A stretch of 55,900 nt of DNA, taken from positions 1 through 55,900 of the forward strand of contig NTKC01000010.1 of the NCBI GenBank assembly GCA_002456995.1. The letters are read 5' to 3'. This document shows, in pieces, positions 18,636 to 28,392 of the stretch. Every line of letters starts with the position of its first letter. Position 1 is the first letter of the stretch. This DNA is from Candidatus Thioglobus sp. MED-G25. GTDB lineage: Bacteria > Pseudomonadota > Gammaproteobacteria > Arenicellales > UBA868. Below the pieces are notes generated by a model, which was given only the letters and a program-made list of their open reading frames with translations, ran no database searches and was not told the origin of the DNA. Position numbers and translations under genes: made by a program.

Positions 18636-18884
18636 ATGAAGTGTGTTGTTTATAAGGGTGCCGGAAAGTCGGACGCTTACCTGTTCGTAAAGTGCGACTC
18701 TGATATTTCCCGGGTACCCTCTGATCTATTGGAAGCCCTGGGCACACTTGAAAAGGTCATGAACCTCGAGTTATCGCCGGATCAGACACTGGCTAGAGCA
18801 GACCCTGATACCGTCCGGCAGCAATTACATGACAAAGGGTTCTACCTACAGCTGCCACCAGCCGAAACCGAATCACCTCTGTGA
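18636..18884 (+). CDS. ycgL: YcgL domain protein
   Basis: An 82-residue protein of the YcgL family, identified by MKCVVYKGAGKSDAYLFV and by the PSDLLEALGTLEKVMNLEL middle. The fold is a small alpha/beta domain of unknown function found mostly in Gammaproteobacteria. It lies 25 bp after gltA and 33 bp before a small membrane protein gene. Confidence 0.88.
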   Translation: MKCVVYKGAGKSDAYLFVKCDSDISRVPSDLLEALGTLEKVMNLELSPDQTLARADPDTVRQQLHDKGFYLQLPPAETESPL

Positions 18885-18917
18885 CGACAGCACCACAAAA
18901 AACCAACTGCACCTGAC

Positions 18918-19286
18918 ATGCTGATCAAAATAATTTTCACGCTGGCAGTGATCGTCATTGTGGCGCTGATATTCCGGACCAAAGCACAGCCAGCGCGGCT
19001 CCGCCACCCTATAGATGACGATAAAAACTCAGGTGGTGTCTCAGCTCGGTTCGTTGCCTACACACTACTCGCCCTGGTTATTGCAACGTCGGCCCTCGTG
19101 TTTGTTCTGCATTGGAACGAACAACATCGAATTATGAATATTCAGGTTACTGACAGTCAGGGGCAATCTGTAACCTATCAGGCCTATAAGAAATCTATCG
19201 ATGGTCGGCGATTTACCACCCTGGATGATGTGGCGGTGACACTGGGAGCCGATGACCGCATAGAAATCCTCGATGAGAAGAACTAG
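18918..19286 (+). CDS. small membrane protein, unknown function
   Basis: A 122-residue protein not recognised. The N-terminus is a transmembrane segment (residues 2-19) followed by a short basic stretch, a second transmembrane segment at about 47-65, and a soluble C-terminal part of about 55 residues rich in beta-prone residues and ending DDRIEILDEKN. The topology places the C-terminal domain on the same side as the N-terminus. It is close behind ycgL and convergent with xni. Confidence 0.65.
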   Translation: MLIKIIFTLAVIVIVALIFRTKAQPARLRHPIDDDKNSGGVSARFVAYTLLALVIATSALVFVLHWNEQHRIMNIQVTDSQGQSVTYQAYKKSIDGRRFTTLDDVAVTLGADDRIEILDEKN

Positions 19287-19304
19287 CTGGCCATAACCAG
19301 ACAG

Positions 19305-20075
19305 TCAGGCTTCAATTCGAAAATCTTTCAGGTTAATACCAAGCTCCGCATCACTTTGTAGTGCAACCAGTCGCCTGGCCATACGCGCATCATTACGCCC
19401 TTCGTTAATCTTGTTACCAAGACGTCCAGGTATCTTGGCAGCAGCAGACAGCACTCCCTCTAAATCACCGTAATCGTGTAGCAGCTTCACTGCGGTGTGA
19501 ATTCCAACCGATCGCACACCCGCAATACCTAGAGACCTGTCGCCAGCCAGGGCAAACAGATCCACCAGTTGTGCTGGCTCTACCCCAAATCTTTCAGACA
19601 CCCAGTTGTGATCGTGTTCGACGTCAGCAAAATGATCGTAAACCTGAACTCCGAACTCAAGTAATTGACAAAAACTCTTGTCCGTAGAAACAACCGTCAC
19701 TGCACCACCTGCCTGAGCAACACGGCGGGCGATAGTTGCAATTACATCATCTGCTTCCAGGCCATCGACCTCCGCTGCCCTCACCCCGATATTACGGAAT
19801 GCATCAAGAATTTTAGGCAGATAGTCACGCAACTCATCAGGCATCGGTGAGCGGTTCTTCTTGTAATCGGGATAAGCTTTCAGACGCCAACTCGGACTAC
19901 GGCTGTCCATTACACAAACAACATGTGTCGCCGAATGAAGCCGCAAGGCTCTTTGCAGGGATAACACACACGATTTGACAATGGCTTCGTGTCCGGACCC
20001 TGGATCATCTGCCACCGGTACACCGGCGTAGACTCGTCGAATTAGATTCAGTCCATCAATCAGCAGCACACGCAT
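19305..20075 (-). CDS. xni: flap endonuclease Xni (5'-3' exonuclease family)
   Basis: A 256-residue member of the 5'-3' exonuclease/FEN family without an attached polymerase domain. It has the N-terminal metal ligand region LLIDGLNLIRR, the acidic cluster VDGLEADDVIATIA, VVSTDKSF, and the helix-hairpin-helix region ALAGDRSLGIAGVRSVG. Length and lack of the extra third-metal Asp cluster fit Xni rather than PolA or a T5-like exonuclease. It stands between gltA-side genes and hslU. Confidence 0.88.
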   Translation of the reverse strand: MRVLLIDGLNLIRRVYAGVPVADDPGSGHEAIVKSCVLSLQRALRLHSATHVVCVMDSRSPSWRLKAYPDYKKNRSPMPDELRDYLPKILDAFRNIGVRAAEVDGLEADDVIATIARRVAQAGGAVTVVSTDKSFCQLLEFGVQVYDHFADVEHDHNWVSERFGVEPAQLVDLFALAGDRSLGIAGVRSVGIHTAVKLLHDYGDLEGVLSAAAKIPGRLGNKINEGRNDARMARRLVALQSDAELGINLKDFRIEA

Positions 20076-20187
20076 TCTGCTGTCCTCCCGCTATGGGTGG
20101 ACAGCCCAGTATACGCTTCAAGTAGCGACCGTGTAGGGAAGGTTTAACTGGACCACATACCCGGCAGGGACTACCCCCGGGAATAGG

Positions 20188-21534
20188 TTAAAGGATGTAG
20201 CGTGACAAATCCTCGTCACCAGCCAATTTTTCGAGGTGCTTGTCGACGTATTCCCGATCTATCGTCACATGGTCACCCGAACGATCTCCCGATTCGAATG
20301 AGACTGTTTCGAGCAGACGTTCCATTACCGTATGCAGCCGACGTGCACCAATGTTTTCAGTCGATTCATTCACCTTCCATGCGACTTCGGCAACCCGCTG
20401 TACACCGTCTGCGACAAACTCCAGGCAAACGCCCTCTGTTTGCATCAACGCGGTGTACTGTTCAGTTAGTGAGGCATCCGGTTCTGTCAGCACGCGTACA
20501 AAATCTTCTGTGGTCAGTGCATTAAGTTCTACGCGTATCGGCAAACGTCCCTGCAACTCAGGCATAAGATCAGACGGTTTACTCATCTGAAAAGCACCTG
20601 AGGCAATAAACAACACATGATCCGTGCGCACCATGCCATAGCGAGTGCTGACGGTGCAGCCCTCAACCAACGGCAGTAAGTCACGCTGGACGCCCTCTCT
20701 GGACACATCCCCCCCCTGGTAGTCGGTACGGCCAACGATCTTGTCCATTTCGTCTAGAAAAACGATACCGTCCTGTTCGACCCGCTCGACTGCTTCATGC
20801 TTCAAGTCATCATCGTTTACCAGCTTGGCGGCTTCCTCCTCCGTGAGCAGTTTCTTAGCCTCGGATATTCTGACCTTGCGCGAGCGCGTCTGCTGGCCAC
20901 CCATGTTCTGAAACATCCCCTGTAGCTGACTGGTCATCTCTTCCATTCCGGGCGGACCCATAATTTCCACGCCCACGGATGGGCCGCTTATCTCAATTTC
21001 TATCTCTTTATCGTCCAGTTTCCCCTCACGGAACAGCTTGCGGAAGCGCTGACGACCAGCACCCTCTGTGCTCGCCGAGTCATCCGTAGCGGACACCTCA
21101 CTGCCAGCATCACGTGCGGGTGGCAATAATATATCGAGTATTCGGTCCTCTGCAGCGTCCTCAGCGCGTGGCCGGACCTTTTCAAACGCCTCTTCTCGAG
21201 CCATTTTGACAGCCATGTCCGCCAGGTCACGGATTACGGAGTCGACTTCACGGCCTACGTATCCGACTTCAGTGAATTTGGTCACTTCAACCTTGATAAA
21301 CGGTGCTTTTGCCAGTCGAGCGAGCCGCCTTGCGATTTCGGTCTTTCCCACCCCCGTGGGGCCGATCATCAGGATGTTCTTGGGCGTGATTTCGTTACGC
21401 AGAAATTCATCCGCAACCTGGGCGCGCCGCCATCGATTTCGCAGGGCGATCGCAACCGCCCGTTTAGCATCGGACTGGCCGATGATGTGCTTATCGAGTT
21501 CTTCTACGATCTCGCGTGGGGTCATCTGAGACAT
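20188..21534 (-). CDS. hslU: HslU, ATPase of the HslUV protease
   Basis: A 448-residue AAA+ unfoldase that feeds proteins into HslV. It carries the N-terminal [16 protein letters not shown], Walker [10 protein letters not shown] at about 58-66, the [10 protein letters not shown] pore loop, Walker [11 protein letters not shown], and the C-terminal tail ending SRYIL that docks into HslV. A middle I-domain of normal size is present. It is the last gene of the petABC-sspAB-hslVU run. Confidence 0.97.
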   Translation of the reverse strand: MSQMTPREIVEELDKHIIGQSDAKRAVAIALRNRWRRAQVADEFLRNEITPKNILMIGPTGVGKTEIARRLARLAKAPFIKVEVTKFTEVGYVGREVDSVIRDLADMAVKMAREEAFEKVRPRAEDAAEDRILDILLPPARDAGSEVSATDDSASTEGAGRQRFRKLFREGKLDDKEIEIEISGPSVGVEIMGPPGMEEMTSQLQGMFQNMGGQQTRSRKVRISEAKKLLTEEEAAKLVNDDDLKHEAVERVEQDGIVFLDEMDKIVGRTDYQGGDVSREGVQRDLLPLVEGCTVSTRYGMVRTDHVLFIASGAFQMSKPSDLMPELQGRLPIRVELNALTTEDFVRVLTEPDASLTEQYTALMQTEGVCLEFVADGVQRVAEVAWKVNESTENIGARRLHTVMERLLETVSFESGDRSGDHVTIDREYVDKHLEKLAGDEDLSRYIL

Positions 21535-21649
21535 CAGCTTGAACCTCTTTTAATATCAGCACCCATAGACTCGCGCTTAATCCACTGAACAGTATGATGC
21601 CCGCCTGCTGCTGGTTGAGTAGGACCCAACGTGGCGAATAAACCGCTCA

Positions 21650-22198
21650 TCAACCGCCCAGTTCCTCGATTGTGACTTCGTGATTGGTGTAAATACAGAT
21701 ATCAGCCGCAATCGTTAGCGACCGCTCTACGATAGCCCGTGCGTCCATATCGGTGTTCTCCAGCAGCGCAACCGCTGCCGCCTTTGCATACGGACCGCCG
21801 GAGCCGATCGACATAATGCCTCCCTCGGGTTCGATCACATCACCTGTTCCAGAGATAACCAGAGATACAGATCTATCGGCAACCGCCAGCAACGCTTCCA
21901 ATCGACGGAGCATCCGGTCGGTCCGCCAGTCCTTTGCCAGTTCCACTGCGGACCGCAAAAGATTACCCTGATGTTTTTGTAACTTGCCTTCGAAGCGCTC
22001 AAACAAAGTGAACGCATCAGCGGTACCTCCTGCAAAGCCTGCAATCACTTTGTCTTCGTACAGGCGGCGTACCTTTCGGGCATTACCCTTCATGATAGTC
22101 TCACCCAGAGTAACCTGCCCATCGCCGCCAATGACGACGTGTTCACCTCGGCGTACTGACAATATCGTTGTACCGTGCATCTGTTGCTCTATGGTCAC
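21650..22198 (-). CDS. hslV: HslV, peptidase of the HslUV protease
   Basis: A 182-residue N-terminal-nucleophile threonine protease. The mature enzyme begins at the Thr pair in [11 protein letters not shown], with an 8-residue propeptide if GTG 22198 is used; ATG 22180 would leave three residues. GTG 22198 is preceded by a GGTAAAG-like ribosome binding site and follows the sspB stop without overlap, so I prefer it. The longer frame to 22309 would overlap sspB and has no homology. It lies 115 bp before hslU. Confidence 0.93.
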   Translation of the reverse strand: MTIEQQMHGTTILSVRRGEHVVIGGDGQVTLGETIMKGNARKVRRLYEDKVIAGFAGGTADAFTLFERFEGKLQKHQGNLLRSAVELAKDWRTDRMLRRLEALLAVADRSVSLVISGTGDVIEPEGGIMSIGSGGPYAKAAAVALLENTDMDARAIVERSLTIAADICIYTNHEVTIEELGG

Positions 22199-22208
22199 AG
22201 CTTTACCG

Positions 22209-22634
22209 TTATTCAACCAACTTGAGGTTAGGGCGGCCCGGATTCTTGCCAGCACCGTGTGCCTGTTCGGGGTCGAATCTATCTTCTTGCGTGTTCCGTG
22301 TGCTGACATCCTGTAACAAAAATGGCTGATCAGGTTTTTCTTGTGGATAAATTGCCATAACGCTGGAGACAGGCAGCAGTACTTCCATCGATTGACCTTG
22401 GAAACGAGTCTTGAAACTGATCTGGTCGTCGCCCAGATAAAGATCTACGACAGCGTTGGTGTCTATGTTCAGTACGATTCGCCCATCTTTAACAAACCTG
22501 ATGGGTACCTGTACACCCTCTACTTTGGCATCCACCAAAAGTTGTGGCGTCAATCCGTTGTCCACTACCCAATCGCGGATTGCGCGAATCAGGTAGGGTA
22601 CGTTGGATGTTAAACGGACGTTATCCTTTTCCAT
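22209..22634 (-). CDS. sspB: ClpXP adaptor SspB
   Basis: A 141-residue protein that delivers ssrA-tagged substrates to ClpXP. It begins with the helix and strand block [20 protein letters not shown] and contains the ssrA-binding core [19 protein letters not shown] long disordered tail ends in RPNLKLVE, the short motif that docks on the ClpX zinc domain. ATG 22634 is used since the upstream extension overlaps sspA's end without homology. It follows sspA in the usual pair. Confidence 0.94.
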   Translation of the reverse strand: MEKDNVRLTSNVPYLIRAIRDWVVDNGLTPQLLVDAKVEGVQVPIRFVKDGRIVLNIDTNAVVDLYLGDDQISFKTRFQGQSMEVLLPVSSVMAIYPQEKPDQPFLLQDVSTRNTQEDRFDPEQAHGAGKNPGRPNLKLVE

Positions 22635-22681
22635 ATCCAAATTCCAAACATCGCCAGGCCCGTTGACGCCCATCGAAACAA

Positions 22682-23281
22682 TTAAATGCCACGGATCTCC
22701 TTCTCCGGTTCACTTAAGCTCTTGGCGAACGACGGCCGTGCAAAAATTCGGTTACCGTAGTCTTCCAGTCGCTTAGCCTGTTTTGGCAGTTTCAGGTTAA
22801 ACATCGGCAAACGCCAAAGCAAAGGACCCACATAACAGTCAACCAAGGTAAATTCTTCTCCAAGTACATACTTTTTCCCTTCCAGCTGTATAGCCATCGC
22901 TGTTAGGCCATCACGAATCAAATCAGTGGTTTTTTTGTCGAGCTTGGTGCCCAAATCCACGCTGCGCTGAACATTCTTGAGCCAGTCCCTGTGGATATCA
23001 GCTATCACCAGACGTGCCTTACCCCGACCCACAGGATCGATTGGCATCAATGGCGGATGAGGAAGTCTTTCATCAAGGTACTCGTTGATCAGTGACGCTC
23101 CATATAGGACGAGATCCCGATCCTGCAGTATCGGCGTTTCACCATAAGGGTTTAGCTCAGCCAGGTGTTCTACCATCTCACCTGGTTTGGCGTAAACGGT
23201 TTCGTGTTCAATGGTTTTTTCCTGCATCACGATGCGGCAGGCATGTCCAAATATACAAAGTGGTCCAGAGTAAATTTTCAT
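22682..23281 (-). CDS. sspA: stringent starvation protein A
   Basis: A 199-residue glutathione-S-transferase-fold protein that binds RNA polymerase and supports acid and starvation responses. It has a GST N-terminal domain (KIYSGPLCIFGHACRIVMQEK; NPYGETPIL; LYGASLINEYLDERLPHPPL) and an all-helical C-terminal domain. ATG 23281 is directly preceded by GTG, an alternative start. The position between petC and sspB is conserved in Beta- and Gammaproteobacteria. Confidence 0.95.
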   Translation of the reverse strand: MKIYSGPLCIFGHACRIVMQEKTIEHETVYAKPGEMVEHLAELNPYGETPILQDRDLVLYGASLINEYLDERLPHPPLMPIDPVGRGKARLVIADIHRDWLKNVQRSVDLGTKLDKKTTDLIRDGLTAMAIQLEGKKYVLGEEFTLVDCYVGPLLWRLPMFNLKLPKQAKRLEDYGNRIFARPSFAKSLSEPEKEIRGI

Positions 23282-23377
23282 CACTATATTAAGTTGTCCT
23301 TTTTATGGAGCGACGTACCGTACCTGACAATCCATATGCCAGACGACGAAAAGTCACAGTTCCAGCTGTAGAATTAG

Positions 23378-24109
23378 TCAATGTACGTCGCGCCAGTATT
23401 CCTTCTTTGTGGCATAGGTCAGCAAAATCAATACGCCCATGAAGATCATCACCCAAACTCCGATCTTATAACGCACGAGCTTAGCCGGTTCGGCCAGATA
23501 GACCATGAAGTTAGTCAGATCCCGCATAGCTGCATCATACTCTTCGTTACTCATTTGACCCGGTGTTTTCTCAACGTAACCGGCGAAGTGTTGGATGCCA
23601 CCGGCAGTGCCTTCGAACTCTGCCTCGCGATATCCCTGCAAGCGATAAAGCACGTGCGGCATCGCCACATTGGGGAACAGGGTATTGTTCCACCCGGTAG
23701 GGCTAGATTTATCCCAATAAAAACTGCGTAGGTAGGTATAGATCCAGTCAGGACCCTTCGAGCGTGCAGTCAGACTGAGATCCGGTGGAACCACACCAAA
23801 CCATTTTTTTGCACCATCTTCTGACATGGTTACAGTCATGGTGTCACCCGGCTTTTCAGTTGCAAGCATCAGGTTCTCGCGTAACAACTGTTTGTTTATT
23901 CCGAGATCGGTCCCCATGCGCTCGTAACGCATGTACGCGGCGCTATGACACGACAGACAGTAATTGACAAAGGTCTTCGCTCCCCTTTGTAGGGATGATT
24001 TGTCCGCTAAATTTATATCTACTGGATCCAATCCCTCATTACCGCCGCCCGAAGCCATTGCCAACACCGGCAACAGAGACAGAACTGCTATTTTGATGAG
24101 ATTCTTCAT
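23378..24109 (-). CDS. petC: cytochrome c1 of the bc1 complex
   Basis: A 243-residue membrane-anchored c-type cytochrome that passes electrons from the Rieske protein to soluble cytochrome c. It has a signal peptide, the haem motif CLSCH near residue 51-55, the family block NTLFPNVAMPHVL with the region for the axial Met, and a C-terminal transmembrane anchor (IGVWVMIFMGVLILLTYA). The start overlaps the petB stop (TGATG). Confidence 0.96.
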   Translation of the reverse strand: MKNLIKIAVLSLLPVLAMASGGGNEGLDPVDINLADKSSLQRGAKTFVNYCLSCHSAAYMRYERMGTDLGINKQLLRENLMLATEKPGDTMTVTMSEDGAKKWFGVVPPDLSLTARSKGPDWIYTYLRSFYWDKSSPTGWNNTLFPNVAMPHVLYRLQGYREAEFEGTAGGIQHFAGYVEKTPGQMSNEEYDAAMRDLTNFMVYLAEPAKLVRYKIGVWVMIFMGVLILLTYATKKEYWRDVH

Positions 24110-25359
24110 CACCCTGTCAGCCTGTCTGGTTCTGGTTTTGTACGATCAAGTCGAGTGTAGATCGGCATAAGAAGAAAAAACGCAAAATAAATGACCATGC
24201 CAATCTGTGCCCAGACTACATTCTTGAACCAGATCAAATCAATGTGACCAGGATTTTTAGTCCCAAGGTAGCCCAATACCACAAAAGTAACCGCAAACAG
24301 TCCTAACATGAACTTGTACATCCAGCCACGGTAGCGAATCGACTTTACTTTTGATCGGTCGAGCCACGGAAGAAAGAAGAAAAGAACGATAGCGAGACCC
24401 ATCGCCATTACACCCCAGAGTTTCGCGCCACCGGGCAACCATTCGAAGGTCACCGCACGCAGAATCGAGTAGTAGGGAGTCAGGTACCACAACGGCACGA
24501 TGTCTGGAGGTGTCTGTAGTATGTTCGCAGGTTCAAAATTATCTTTTTCAAGAAACCATCCACTTAGCTCTGGCGCGAAAAATACAATAGCGAGAAATAT
24601 GGCCATAAACACCGCTGCACCAAAGATGTCTTTTACCGTGTAGTAAGGATGGAATGGAATTCCATCTAAGGGGACGCCTTTATCATCCTTTTGTTTCTTG
24701 ATCTCTACACCGTCTGGATTATTGGAACCGGTTTTATGGAGCGCAACAATGTGCAGGTAAACCAGCAGAGCCAAGAGCAATGGCAGCAGAATGACATGAA
24801 AGGCAAAAAACCTGTTTAGAGTAGCATCCGAGACTACGAAATCACCACGTATCCACTCGGCAAGGCCTTCGCCGACTACAGGGATAGCACCAAAAAGAGA
24901 AATGATGACCTGCGCTCCCCAGTAGGACATGTTGCCCCATGGCAACAGATAACCGAAAAATGCTTCGGCCATCATCGCGATATAGAGGATCATCCCCAAG
25001 ATCCAAATCAACTCGCGAGGACCTTTGTAGGAACCGTACAACATTGCCCGGAACATGTGCAGGTAGATCGCCAGAAATAGCATCGAAGCGCCAACAGAAT
25101 GAAGGTAGCGAATGAACCAGCCAGCAGGAACATCACGCATGATGTACTCAACCGACGCAAATGCCAGATCGGCGTCCGGCTTGTAATGCATTGTTAAAAC
25201 GATGCCGGTAACGATCTGCAGGACCATGACCAGCATCAGCAGCGAGCCAAAGTAATACCAGAAATTAAAATTTTTCGGAGTGTAGTACTTGGAGACGTGC
25301 TCCTCCCATACCTTGGTGGCCGGAAAACGTTCGTCGACCCACTCCATCAATCTCGCCAT
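24109..25359 (-). CDS. petB: cytochrome b of the bc1 complex
   Basis: A 416-residue polytopic membrane protein holding the two b haems and both quinol sites. Eight membrane segments can be traced, with the haem-binding His regions SVGASMLFLAIYLHMFRA and FAFHVILLPLLLALLVYLH, and the Qo-site sequence PEWY-like DIVPLWYLTPYY. It overlaps petA by 1 nt and petC by 1 nt, so the three subunits are translationally coupled. Confidence 0.97.
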   Translation of the reverse strand: MARLMEWVDERFPATKVWEEHVSKYYTPKNFNFWYYFGSLLMLVMVLQIVTGIVLTMHYKPDADLAFASVEYIMRDVPAGWFIRYLHSVGASMLFLAIYLHMFRAMLYGSYKGPRELIWILGMILYIAMMAEAFFGYLLPWGNMSYWGAQVIISLFGAIPVVGEGLAEWIRGDFVVSDATLNRFFAFHVILLPLLLALLVYLHIVALHKTGSNNPDGVEIKKQKDDKGVPLDGIPFHPYYTVKDIFGAAVFMAIFLAIVFFAPELSGWFLEKDNFEPANILQTPPDIVPLWYLTPYYSILRAVTFEWLPGGAKLWGVMAMGLAIVLFFFLPWLDRSKVKSIRYRGWMYKFMLGLFAVTFVVLGYLGTKNPGHIDLIWFKNVVWAQIGMVIYFAFFLLMPIYTRLDRTKPEPDRLTG

Positions 25360-25958
25360 CAGGCTGTCTCCTCCTGATCAACTCCGACAAGTATGCGATT
25401 CTCGGACAGAAAACTATGGGGAGGCACGACCAAATTTGTAGGCGCTGGAACGTTTCGAAAAACCCGTCCTGCAAAATCAAATGCCGAACCATGACAGGGA
25501 CAGAAAAACCCACCGACCCAGTCGTCACTGATGCCCGATGCGGCGCCGGTTGCGAATTTTTCGGTCGGCGCACATCCCAGGTGTGTACAGACGCCCAGTA
25601 CGATCAGTATTTCAGGCCTGATTGAACGATATTCGTTGTGTGCATAGGTCGGCTGCTGGTCCAATACCGTGGAATCAGGGTCAGCTAATCGATCACGAAT
25701 TTGGGCCAAATCATCGAGCATTTTCTGGGTCCGGCGAATAATCCACACGGGTTTACCGCGCCATTCCACTGTCAGCATACGCCCTTCCTTCAGTGTGCTG
25801 ATATCCACTTCGACAGGGGCACCGGCTGCCTTCGCGCGGGCACTGGGCGCCATGCTTGCAACGAATGGCACAGCCATCGCGCCGGCACCGACCAGACCGA
25901 CGCCTGAGGTTACTGTCGTCAGCATACGCCGGCGACTGTTATCAACTTCCTGAGTCAT
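25359..25958 (-). CDS. petA: Rieske iron-sulfur protein of the bc1 complex
   Basis: A 199-residue protein carrying the 2Fe-2S cluster of complex III. The N-terminus has a Tat-type signal anchor (NSRRRMLTTV then a hydrophobic stretch), and the cluster ligands are in CTHLGC and CPCHGS. ATG 25958, preceded by GAGGAA, is chosen over an upstream start that lacks homology. First gene of petABC-sspAB-hslVU. Confidence 0.96.
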   Translation of the reverse strand: MTQEVDNSRRRMLTTVTSGVGLVGAGAMAVPFVASMAPSARAKAAGAPVEVDISTLKEGRMLTVEWRGKPVWIIRRTQKMLDDLAQIRDRLADPDSTVLDQQPTYAHNEYRSIRPEILIVLGVCTHLGCAPTEKFATGAASGISDDWVGGFFCPCHGSAFDFAGRVFRNVPAPTNLVVPPHSFLSENRILVGVDQEETA

Positions 25959-26058
25959 AGGTTCCTCACGCGGAAAATCGAAAGAGCGACTGAAATGATA
26001 GAGCACCACACTGGCCACGCCACTGGTGGCCTACGTATCATGCCCCAAACGACGCCGA

Positions 26059-26064
26059 AGTATA
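26059..26064 (-). promoter_or_regulatory. candidate extended -10 box of the petABC operon
   Basis: On the minus strand TGTTATACT occurs about 100 bp before petA: a TATACT -10 hexamer with a TGn extension. No good -35 box is present, as is allowed for extended -10 promoters. Match by eye only. Confidence 0.35.
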
Positions 26065-26198
26065 ACAAATTCAACCTAAATAACGTGGCCCAACAAGACT
26101 CGAGTGACAACTCAATCGACAGAACTGCTACGGGGGATCGGTACTATTACTCGGATATGCTCATTCCTACCGGCAGAGACCAGGAACGAAAGCTACCG

Positions 26199-28247
26199 TT
26201 AGACATTGAGCCCCGAGTGTCGGAGGAAAGCATTAATAGATGGCTCTCGTCCCCTGAAAGCCCTGAAAACATCCAGCGGATCCTCAACACCTCCCGTCTC
26301 CAACACATGCTGCAAAAATTCGCGACCCGCGGTGGCACTGAAAACACCTTCTTGTTCGAATCGATTGTAGGCGTCAGCCGAGAGCACTTCAGACCACAAA
26401 TAACCGTAGTAACCGGCGGCATAGCCGCCTGCAAAAATATGCGAAAACGCATGGGGGAATCTATCGAAAGGTGGCGGAGTAACCACTGCGACCTGCTGAC
26501 GAACATCATTCAGGATACGCAGAATAGCATCGGCTGAAATCAGGGTAGTACTCGCATGTAGTCGAAAATCAAACAACGCAAACTCCAACTGACGAACCAT
26601 CTGCATACCTGACTGAAAATTTCTTGCTCCACGTAATTTCTGCAGCAGTTTGTCAGGCAATGATTCTCCCGTGTCCACATGGCTCGTCACAAGATCCAGT
26701 GCACCTCGCTCCCAACACCAGTTTTCCAGAAACTGGCTGGGTAGTTCGACCGCATCCCACGGTACCCCACTGATACCGGTCACTGACGGTTCCTCGACCA
26801 AACTGAGCAGGTGATGAAGGCCGTGTCCAAATTCGTGGAAAAGCGTGATGACATCGTCGTGCGTCAGTAACGCCGGTTTGTCGTCCAGTGGCTGTGTGAA
26901 ATTGCAGGTCAGGAAGGCGACGGGGGTTTGCACTACATCATTCGGCTGACGATACCGACCCACATACTCTGCCATCCACGCACCACCGCGCTTGTGTTCT
27001 CTAGCATACAGATCCAGGTAAAAGTGACCCCGGAGCGCATCGCCTTCATCGCGAATCTCATAGAACCTCACATCCGGATGCCAGGCATCTGCAACGGCTT
27101 TGGTCACCTTGATCCCAAACAATCGATTCACAATCTCAAATAGACCACCCAATACTCTGGGCAGCGGAAAGTAGGGACGCAGTTCCTCTTGATCGAAATG
27201 GTAGGTCGCCTCCCGGAACTTTTCTGAGTGGTATGCGATATCCCACGGTGCTACAACATTGTCGCCTGTTGATCGGCCGGCAAAATCTTCCAGCGCTTGC
27301 AGTTCACGCTGTGCGTGAGGCCGGGCCCGTGATATCAGATCGATGAGGAAGTCCTCGACCTCAGCGACTGAAGACGCCATCCGATCGACCAGCGCATACT
27401 CAGCATAATTTGAATACCCAAGAAGCGACGCGAGCTCCTGTCGCAATCCAAGTATCTGCGTCATAAGGGTGGCATTGTCCCAGCGATCGGCCTGGGGGCC
27501 CTGATCACTCGCCCGAGTTACGAACGCCTCATACATCTGTCGTCTCAGATCCGAGCGTTCGGAATAGCGCATAAACGGTATGTACGATGGCGCCTGCAAC
27601 GTAAATTGCCAGCCACTGTGCCCAGCTGACTCTGCCGTCTTTCGGGCAAGAGTGATCACCGTTTCAGGCAGCCCCGCAAGATCAGCTGGCACATCAAGCA
27701 CAAGTGCCCAACCATCCGTGGCATCCATGACATTGTGTTCAAACTTGTTCGACAAGGTAGCAAGATCGGTGATGATGTCCTTGAACCGTGCCCGCTCCTC
27801 GCCCTCAAGTTCCACACCGGAGAGTTGAAAATCACGAACCGCATTAAGTATGACCTTTCGTTTTGCCGCATCCAGGCCAGGAAAATTAGCGTGCGCCTGG
27901 ATATTGCGATAACCCTGAAAAATCGTTTTGTTCTGCCCCAGCGCGGCCCGGTAGGCCGTCAGTTTTTCGAGACTGTTCTGGTAGGCCTCCCTGAGTTCTT
28001 CGGTGTCGGCGACAGCATTGAGATGCGTAACGGGGGACCACATCTTCCCTAACCGGTTTTCCAGATCTTCGAGAGGCTGTGCAAAACTCTCCCAATCGGT
28101 GCCGTCCGCCACTGTGCTTTCCAACTGACCGATAACCACTTGACTCGAAACAAGCAATTCATCGAGTGCCGACCCGACATGTTCGGGACGAATTGCTGTA
28201 AAACAAGGCAGTCCTTCGACATCTAATAATGGATTGCTTTGGGTCAT
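26199..28247 (-). CDS. prlC: oligopeptidase A (M3 metallopeptidase)
   Basis: A 682-residue cytoplasmic zinc peptidase that degrades short peptides, including cleaved signal peptides. The HEFGH zinc motif is at about residues 471-475, and the C-terminus ends in the family pattern GREPSINAFLRHSG. ATG 28247 is chosen; a GTG precedes it immediately. It is divergent from gor and separated from petA by a 240-bp gap that also holds the petABC promoter region. Confidence 0.96.
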   Translation of the reverse strand: MTQSNPLLDVEGLPCFTAIRPEHVGSALDELLVSSQVVIGQLESTVADGTDWESFAQPLEDLENRLGKMWSPVTHLNAVADTEELREAYQNSLEKLTAYRAALGQNKTIFQGYRNIQAHANFPGLDAAKRKVILNAVRDFQLSGVELEGEERARFKDIITDLATLSNKFEHNVMDATDGWALVLDVPADLAGLPETVITLARKTAESAGHSGWQFTLQAPSYIPFMRYSERSDLRRQMYEAFVTRASDQGPQADRWDNATLMTQILGLRQELASLLGYSNYAEYALVDRMASSVAEVEDFLIDLISRARPHAQRELQALEDFAGRSTGDNVVAPWDIAYHSEKFREATYHFDQEELRPYFPLPRVLGGLFEIVNRLFGIKVTKAVADAWHPDVRFYEIRDEGDALRGHFYLDLYAREHKRGGAWMAEYVGRYRQPNDVVQTPVAFLTCNFTQPLDDKPALLTHDDVITLFHEFGHGLHHLLSLVEEPSVTGISGVPWDAVELPSQFLENWCWERGALDLVTSHVDTGESLPDKLLQKLRGARNFQSGMQMVRQLEFALFDFRLHASTTLISADAILRILNDVRQQVAVVTPPPFDRFPHAFSHIFAGGYAAGYYGYLWSEVLSADAYNRFEQEGVFSATAGREFLQHVLETGGVEDPLDVFRAFRGREPSINAFLRHSGLNV

Positions 28248-28392
28248 CACGCAGCCTCAGGCCAAACACACAATTGCACAGTCACGTCTCCGGCGAGTGT
28301 TTATACACGTCCTCATGTAAACTGACTTTACTCTATCACTCGGCACCGAGCTGTTGATTTTCGGTTATCTTGGATAGCACACAGGACACAAC

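Noticed and set aside
20100-20187. Possible terminator between xni and hslU
   Set aside because: GC-rich short palindromic pieces are present, but no stem followed by a T run on the required strand was found.
25995-26537. Plus-strand open frame of 180 codons between petA and prlC
   Set aside because: Two thirds is antisense to the end of prlC, composition is not protein-like and no family features are seen; the free part is the petA upstream region.
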